From: Candidatus Omnitrophota bacterium
Lineage (GTDB): Bacteria > Omnitrophota > Gorgyraeia > 2-01-FULL-45-10
Direction of reading: 5' to 3'
Assembly (NCBI GenBank): GCA_041650805.1
Contig: JBAZKM010000010.1
Span: 1-64,000 of the forward strand
DNA length: 64,000 nt
Shown here: piece after piece, positions 24,101 to 33,100 of the stretch
How positions within the stretch are numbered: position 1 is the stretch's first letter
Layout of the letters: each line of letters begins with the position of its first letter
The notes under the pieces: generated by a model
What the model was told of the DNA's origin: nothing
Seen by the model: only the letters and a program-made list of their open reading frames with translations
Databases searched by the model: none
Position numbers and translations under genes: made by a program

Positions 24101-27100
24101 AGCTGAGGCACATTGCGGTAGCGCGTTCCGACGGTTATAGACATCCCGCGTTCTCGACTCTCTCGCCGCGCGCACAGCGGCTCATCACATTGCATGAAGG
24201 TTTCAGGGCAGAACTCGGCGGGATGCTCGGTATACTGCCGATAGCCGATCTTGTATTCAAGAATTTCACTTCGAGATATACCGAAGCGGTGCGCGTGGCC
24301 GAAGCGCACAAAGCCATTGCTTATAAGCAGGCATGGCCGCAGGCGCCGCCGTCAGGCGAAGAGCTTATATCCTCTACCGAGACATTCCATAAAGAAGACC
24401 AGGGCCCTGCCCCTGTAAATGTAAAAGCCATACGTATTGACCCATTTAAAACAGGCGTATATTTAAGCCTTCCTACTTATACAGATAATAGAAGCGGTAT
24501 GCTCCGCGAAAAGATAAACGGCTATCGTATTATAAATGGTGTTCAGGTGTGGGATGACGGCACGCCCGATACGATGCGCGATGATCTGTGGACTTTTGCC
24601 AGGCATGCGGATGAATTCCGCGCCGCTCACCCGCAGGATGAAGTCATCGCGTACTCGGGTTATGGAAACCTGATCATGAATGACTGGATCGTCGCATGGG
24701 TCAACGGGGAGGTTATAAAACGCGACGATGAGTTGGAAGGTAGAACATATCTTTCTCTGGTAATATTCAAGGACGGAAGCGTAGATTTTCGCAAAATACG
24801 GTATGACGGCTCGCGCGTCATAGATGCCGGGACCCAGAGTGATATTACCGACGCTGTCAGCGAAGTGGCGTCGGGTCAACCGGTCGTGGAGAATGAGAAG
24901 GCGGTCGACCCGGCGGATATTTTTGAACAGTATTACGACCTGCGCCATTTAGTTCATCTTCCGTTTATAGGCGAAGGCGGCAAGACAGTCCATTTTGCGT
25001 TTGACCAGTTTATACAGGATAAGGCAAAACTTGGTGATGCTGTGCGGGGCAGGCCGGTTACCCTGGCGCTAAGAGCATATCAGACGGAAAAAGGCAGAAT
25101 AGGGGTTGAGCCAGAATTGGTAGAAGTGGATATCACCCGCTTGGCTAACGGTCTCGCAGAGAAGGGATACCGCGAAGCGGCCTCTGCGGCAGAAGTTCGT
25201 GAAAAGGGTCAGTATTTTATAGATGCAGTCTCAAAGACCATTACCATAGCATTTCTACCGGCGATCAACGCCCATCACTTCATAGGAATAGACAGGAATG
25301 GGATGGTTGTGGATGTAGTAGTGCAGGGCAAATCCAACCGTCTCGGTATTACGCTGAAAGAAGCCGGCTCCTGGCTCATAGAGCGATACGGCATAACAAA
25401 TGCCATAGTGCTGGATAACGGCGGGGACCCTACCTTAAATTATAAAGGGCAGGATGTGGCGCAATCATTCAACAGGCGCACCAGAGTAGGTTCCGCGATA
25501 ATCTATTACACGCCGGCACATCGTGTAGTGAGGGCCCCAAAAGATATTTTGCAGGCCCGGCCGCAGGCGCCGCCGGAAGAGAAACTGTTGGATATTGCAA
25601 TACGCGGCGGATTAGAGATAAATGATGAGACAGAGTCCGGCCTGCTTGCACCGATTGTCAAAGCGCTTTACGGCAAAAAACTGGAAGAAGTGAAATCCGA
25701 CGGAACCCCCGTTTTCAGGAAAGAGTTTTTGGAGAGCTCGCGCACTATCGAGTCACAGCGCATAGAAGTTGGTCCCGTCCCCGCATCCGGAGTCATTAAA
25801 ATGCTTATGATTTCACTTCACAACGCGCCCTGGCGAAAAAAGAAAGAAGAGCTCGCCAAAGGCGCTCAAGCGAAGACCGTCACTTACAAAGTGGATGAGC
25901 CACACCGTCCTACGCAGGAAGGGAAACCGTGTAGATTCTGCGTTATCCCCGACGAAGAGGTGCTTTTCAAGATCGTAATAAACGGACATCATTATAAAGT
26001 CGCTATCAATATATTCCCGTTCGGCGAGCATCATATGCTTTTGATCAGTGAAGACCCGCTGGCGCAGAATCTTGCAGAGCGCATGAAGGATTCCATACTC
26101 TTTGCAAAGGCGCTCGGTACGGAATACGAAGCGCTATTCAATTCGCCGGGCGCAGCTGCAAGCGTCCTCCACTTCCACGTACAGATAACTAAAGCTAGAA
26201 CCGCCCTATTGGCAAATATCGAAGCCGGGGCAGTTACCGTAGAAGATGTGGGTTTCTTCAACGGCGTCAGGATCGGCACACTTCGCGGCTGGCCCGCAGA
26301 GTCCAGGATATTTACCTCTAAGGATATCGATCGGTTTTCTGCCGAATTAGAAAGATATGTCACTTACTTGAGGCGCTCGGGCATTCCTTATAATGTGATA
26401 TTCAGGGTCGAAAAGGACAATTCGCACGTCGCTTTACTTATAGTCGGAGGTAATGAGTATCCCGAGGCATTCAGAGAACTTGACGGTGCCGCCGCCGTAT
26501 TTAAGATGGGCGGGAAAGAGGCAGGCGGTGATTTTATACTTCCGTCGACCGGCACCGAAAATGCAATAAAACAAAATCCGGAGCTGCTTATCAAGGGTTT
26601 ATATCAGGCATCGACTCACGGCGCGTTAGATGTCTACGAACAGGCTCGTCCCCAGGCGCCGCCGGAAAGAGGGGCGGTCGAGCCGAGGCTCCTTAAAGCG
26701 ATGGGCCTCACAAGCGCCGCAGGAGCGCTCGTCCTCCTTTCTGTAAGCGATGCCAGCCCGGCCCTGAAGTGGGCGGTATTACTGCCGGTGGCCATTGCCG
26801 CCTGGTTCTACTCGGCAAAGAAGATATCCAGACTTATCGCGCCTTATATATTCAAAGAGGAAGAACCCAAGCCGGCCGAAAAGCCGTCCAATATAATCAA
26901 GCTCTTCATCATCCCGCTCGGCATCATCGCCGCGGCATATGCCCTCGAATATATATTCGGCATTGATACCGGTGAGGTGAAATACCTTGCCGCAGGTATT
27001 GGGCCGTTCGTGCCGCGTTTACCGGAGCTTCCGCCAAATCTAGACCAGATAAAACGGATGATATTGGACAGAGCGGAAGAGGAAGAGGCGCTTGTCAACG

Positions 27101-30100
27101 CGTTCAGGGACCGCCTGCCGGAAGATGTCATGGCGGCCAGGCCTGTTGCCAGGGATTTCGCCGAGCAGTGCCTTACCGATATGTTCGTGGAGAGCCATAT
27201 AATGAGCCAGTGGCAGCGGGACAGGGGTGTCAGGCTGTACGATGAGATAGTCAACCTCTGGCAGCTCTTCCTGGCGGCCGAGGCGGATAAAGAGAAGGGC
27301 GGCCAGGCGTACTTCCTGGCACTCGACGAGATCAAGAGGCGCAAGACCGACGGCTCCGAATGCACGCAGATAATAGTGGTGACGCCTAACCGCGGAGGGT
27401 CGGAAGAGCCGATCACGCGTAAGCTGAAAGCGTCAGGCAGGGAGACGCTCGGCGCATTCCATCTCATATACAAAGATATAGCGCTCTCCATGTATCAGAT
27501 ACAGAAGTCGGACCGCGATAAAGCCGCCCTGTCGGCGGAAGAGGCGAGAGGGTTGCTCGATTCATTCGCCTCCGATACGGAGAACGATTTCAGGGCCGTG
27601 GATACAGGAGAGACAAAGGCCGGTCTGGCCGGGGCCGTCGCGGCATCCGGAGGGCTCCTGAAAGGCATACACAGGGTAGACTCCAACGGCCTGCCCGGCG
27701 GCGCGCTAGGCATAATCTTCAATTATGACGAGGCCAGGATGGAGTCAACGCTGCCTGAACGGGAGGGCATGCGCTCGAAATACAATATAAAGAGATGGAA
27801 TATCGAACAGGAAAGGATAATATTTGACAGTATCGTGAAACCGACCCTTTACGGTATAGAGAAGGATATAAGGCATGCGACCACTGCCGGTCAGAAGGAG
27901 ATGATGGAGGTCTTCCAGCTCATGATGACCGATCTGACCGGCCACATAAAGATCGAGCGGGGAGAGCCCTCCGTCGCATTGCAGGCATATGATATGGTAG
28001 CCCGTCTGGAGCCGATGTTCGCGGCATACGCGAGCGGCAGTATCGGCGACGCGCTCGACAGAGGCGAAAGCTTCCGTACCATGTTCAACAGGTTCATAAC
28101 CGCGCTCGACAGGGATCCTCGCCTGGCGCCACAGGATGTCGAATTTGAGGCGGAGAAGTTCCATAAGTGCTTCGACGAAGTGGTAAGCAAGATCACAAAG
28201 GACTCCATTGAGGACGAGACATTGAAGAGGATGTATCAGGAAGTCCTCGGTTCCATATCGCGGAAGAGGTATGCGGCGCGTTTCGCGCTCTGGAAGTGGT
28301 TTGCCGAAAACAGGACTACCCTGGATAGATACCACGGGATGGTTGAATCCCTGGGCATGGTAATAAGTGAGATATGTATACGGCTCAACCTGGAAGAAGT
28401 TGCCGTAGAAGGGCTCGAAGAGGTGGTGAAAGAGGCGAAGCGTCAGGGTCGTGAAGTGGTTATTGTATCAAAGGACCTTATAAGGGACGAACTTATCCTG
28501 AGGACACTCACCGAAAAGTACGGGGTGAGGGCCTTTGTCTGCAGCAACGGTTCTACCCAGGAACACGCGGGCATCATAATAACGGCTAGCGGTTCATCCC
28601 TCATGGTCAACCTGCCCGAGATATTGATAGATAAGCTCGGCAGGACCGGAGAGCCGGTCTCTTTCTATACATCCGAGACGGGTTTTGAATCGCGCCTTTA
28701 TATAGGTCCGCACACCACAAGCGCCGGTATGGATGTCGTGAAGGGGGTCATAACGAGCCAGGTCTTGAGAGATTACTATGTGCAGAGAGAAACGGAGAGG
28801 ATGAGGGAGCGGAGCGTAGCGGCAACGTTTGACGGAGAGGTTGTGATACCCGTGTACGGGAACGTGAACCTGCCGTATCACCTCAATAGGGGGGATTTCG
28901 GCATACCGGAGGAAGGTGCCGCCGCGAGGGTCGCACGCGTATATGAAGCAGGCGCAAACGGCATAGCGCTCGCAAGGACCGAATATATGTTCATGGGGTC
29001 AGAGGCGCCGTCCTTTGAGATGCAGCGCGACCTTTATATCGGCATAGCCGGCATCAAGGATGCGCCGGTCACCTTAAGGACATTCGATAAACGAGATGAC
29101 AAGGCCTGTATAGCGCTTCAGGACGTGCCCAATAAATACGGCTTCGATTATTGCAGGACAGAGCCGGGCAGGGCGGCATTGAAGACACAGGTGAAGGCGA
29201 TATATGCCGCATATGCATATCTGCGGGAGAGGAGGAACCTCGATAATCTGCGCATGATGTTCCCAAATATAAAGACGGTGGACGATATGAGGTTCCTTGC
29301 CGAGCTCATCAACGAGGTGAAGACGGAGCTCCTGAAGGAGATGAAGGCATCCAGAGAGACGCTCGACGCGATGCCCCTCGGCATAATGGTCGAAGAGAAG
29401 GAACTCGTTAAGGTCGAGAGGTCGCCGAACGACTTCATCACAGCGCCGGATAACCTGATCGCGGTCCTCGACAACGAACTCCTTAAAATAAGCTTCCTGA
29501 GCATAGGCACTAACGACCTCATATCGAACGTAAAGAACAGGCGCCGGGCGCTGCTTACCAACAAGCATTTTGACAAGGAGATACTCGGTATCCTTGATAT
29601 GATAGTCAGGACCGCCGCCGAGAGGCACATCTCGGTCACGGTATGCGGGGACGTGGCCCGTTTCGCGAAGACGCTCATATTCAGCATATATCTGGCCAGA
29701 AGATACGGCGTTCCGCTTGTGCCCGGCGTGACGGCAGAGATGGTGGCAAAGCTGAAGACGCACACGGAATTCTCCGATTCGCGTAACGGCGCCAACATAT
29801 TTGAAGGGTGGGAAGAGAAGGGTGAGGAAGAGATCAATGGCCTCGTAGAGAGCAAGGTACAGACGATAGTCGGCAGGATAACGGAGCGGGAGCCGATCTT
29901 CAGGGACATCCTGGACCGGAGATTGAGCGCTGTGATCGGTCCTGCTGCCCCAAGGCGCGGCCCGACCGCGGGCTCGGCCAATGTCGGCGTCATAGCCGCG
30001 CTCATACCTGTAGTAATAACCCTGGCGGCGCTTTTCCGCAGCCCTGTTGCGCAGGCGAGCGTCCGGCAGGCGTCGGAGGCCGCAGGCGGTATACTGTCCA

Positions 30101-33100
30101 ATCTGCCTTTCGAGATGCAGGCAGCCGGGAGCGCCGTCATAGCAGTAATGTTCGTTGCGCTGCTCATATCGGCCGGGATATTCGGCAGACGGGCCCCTCC
30201 GGGCAGGCCGATATCGAAAGACCGGCTCCCGGCTAAGGCGAGCACAGGGTGGAGCCCGTTCTCTACGCAATTTGCCGCTAAAAGCGTCATAAATTTCTCG
30301 GACCCCGTTCCGGTCATGGATCCCGATGATCCGCATTTTGCCATACTAAGCTCCGTGGAGAAGTATCTCAGACAGACATTCCCCGGAGAACCTATACCAA
30401 TATCTCCTTTCGTGAATGCCCTCTTTGCGAAATATCCCGATAAAGTGGATAATATAAAGGTCCTCATCGACGAGGGTTATATGAAACATGTGGCCAGGAC
30501 GCTTTATGAAAATACCATTAAATGTACAGAGAAACCTAATAATATGGCGGCCGAGTTCTACGATTCCGCGGGACACAGGGAAGATGAACTTATGCTCACC
30601 TATCAGGACAGGGGCACGAGCATTCTGAGGGCCATTACATCGATACTTGCCGCGAACAACATAAATATAAGAGAGAATTTCTCGATAACTTTTCCTCTGA
30701 CAATAGGGGGCGCGCCTATGGTCATAAGGACCGGTATATGCATTGTGGAACGGGACGGCAGGCGCCTCTCCAGGCATGACCGGGATGATGTGAGGTTTGC
30801 CCTGGAGGATGTGGATATATTGAAAGAAGTACGCGCCCCCCTTATCAGACGCAGCATCATAGGACTTATATGGGACGCTGTAGACGGGGAGGTCAAAGAG
30901 TATATTATCGAGAGCGACCTGGAAGCGGATGCGGAAGCGACAAGGAACGAGAACTTTGCCATGAGCGCACGATTGAAGCCGGGTTATGAGATAGTTCTGA
31001 GGGCCAGCCGTCCGGAGAGCGTATTCAGCACCAGGATGGTAGGCATCAAGAACAGGATAGCCAGGGAGTTGAATACGTCTGGTGTGAACGCGAACATAAG
31101 TTCCGTGGAAGACAACAGGGGCGTGACGGTAGAGATACGTATTGCCATAGAGATGAACATAGCCAATCTCAGCCGGCTTGTCCTGGCCCTGGGGACGGGC
31201 GATTTTAAGACAGACGAATACGGGAAGGCGAGGAGATTTTCAGAAGAGGAGCTGGTGGCAAAGCTTAACGAACGGGCTGCCCTCTATCTGGAGGGGCTCA
31301 CTCAGGATACGGATGAGTATAACCAGCTTCTGGAATACTTATACGGAGGAAAGGGCAGCGACAGCATCGGACTCGTCAATATTGTAAAGGATCCCGATAC
31401 GGTCACATCGGTGCCGGATCCCAGCGACGATTGGCGCCCAAAGGATAAAAAGTTCGGGGATCTACAGGCGGTAAAGATAGAATCCTATAAGGCGCGCCTC
31501 TCCCAGAGGACATGCACATACAATGATATGTCGCGGGTGGCCAGGGCGGTCACTTATTTCGCCCATTTTGTCGCCCGGCGTAATGCCGACAGGTATGTCT
31601 TCCTGTCGAGGGCCGCGGATACGGTATACAATGCTTATGTGATCATGAACCTCATGCAGGGGTATCCAAATAAGGGCGTGGCCTTCTTCGTCTCGGCCGA
31701 CACCATGGGATGGAACACGTCACGCTGGTTCATACATGAAGAGATAAAGGGCGTGCTGTCGACCCTTACCGCGAGGAAGAAAGGGACGGTGACTTTCGAA
31801 GAGTTGACGCGCGGGGTCATGGGTTATTTCGACAACATCTATATGGCAGAACATGCGGTAAGCATAAGGGAAAAGAGGACAGGCAAGGAGGTCAAGGGCC
31901 TCTACAGGGTCCGTGACGCGATCGCCTACTGGACGGGACCCGGCAAAAAGATCGTGGAAGTGCCGGTACTCGACGCAAACACCAGAAAAGAGATAGGGAG
32001 AGTCGGCCTCGAGGTGACGGTCAGCGCCAATGCGTCCGGCAGTTATTATGAAGAGAAGATAACGGGCGTGCATTCGCTTACAGGCTCTATAGGTAAAGAT
32101 ATGGATACAAGGAACGCCGAAGTCGACGTATCTGAAGAGGCGCTCTCCAATATACGCGTATCCACGCTCTTTAACGCGATATATGAACAGTGTAAGGTGG
32201 CAGGCACCCTGGACGGCCTAAAGCCGAACAGCACCGTATGCGTGGTGGACGAAATAGCCGACGGGACTTATGATTTTATACTTAAATATATAGTAGAGAA
32301 AAAGACACGGGATGAGGCGAACCCGCGCAACCTTAATGTCACCATGTTCATAGGACGCGTCAGAACGGACGAATTCAGAAAAGTCGACGGGTATCCCGCG
32401 CTGAGCGCCGAAGAGATATCGGAAACCTTCGGCATATCGCCCTCTGAGGCGGAGGAGATAATAGAGGCAAATTCCACGATAGCGGACAGGATGCCGCATC
32501 CGGAGATGGTGGCCGAATTCCCGCAGGAACAACTGCCGATATATAACACCAACATACCGCTGCATTTCGAATCGGCGACAGAGGGAGAGGCGATAAGCTG
32601 GTATCTCCTCGCTCTCCTGGTCTATAACAGCGGGGTCGACTTTGTCAATGCGGGCAAGGCGGCATCCGGCGTTACGCCTCCCGAGAAGGGCGCACCGGAA
32701 GGCGCCCCTCACCTGCTTCTCGGTATCCCCGTTCCTCCGGAGGGCATGGGTGCCGAAAGCCAGATGAAGGTCCAGGAGGCCTTATCGTCTCTCGGTTTTA
32801 AGGAGAGGGTAGAGCCCGTCTTCTTCGTGGATGCCGGCGACGACATGAAGAATAAGGAAGAGGTCGACCGCCTGGTGAAAGGATCCGGCGCGGTCATGGG
32901 CGTCTCCGTAGCGCGCGGGATCTCAATAGAAGATCTCGCCGCAGAGATACGCCAGGGCGACTCAATGAAACTTCTCGTCTCAGAGCTCTTCAGGCGCACC
33001 GACCGCGACATCGCCTCTCTTGACAGCGCCGCGATCGAATCGATGGACGACGCGCGGTTGCAGGAAATGCTGAGGAGATTATCGAGGATATTGCCGGGTA

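Noticed and set aside
27000..27600. HPr domain in front of the Enzyme I-like module
   Set aside because: No GlHaRPA-type motif with an active histidine is visible; the segment is helical and unassigned.
29074..30467. Long antisense open frames, for example opposite the Enzyme I-like module
   Set aside because: They mirror the codon structure of the + strand genes, lack ribosome binding sites and recognisable domains, and lie wholly inside well-supported genes.
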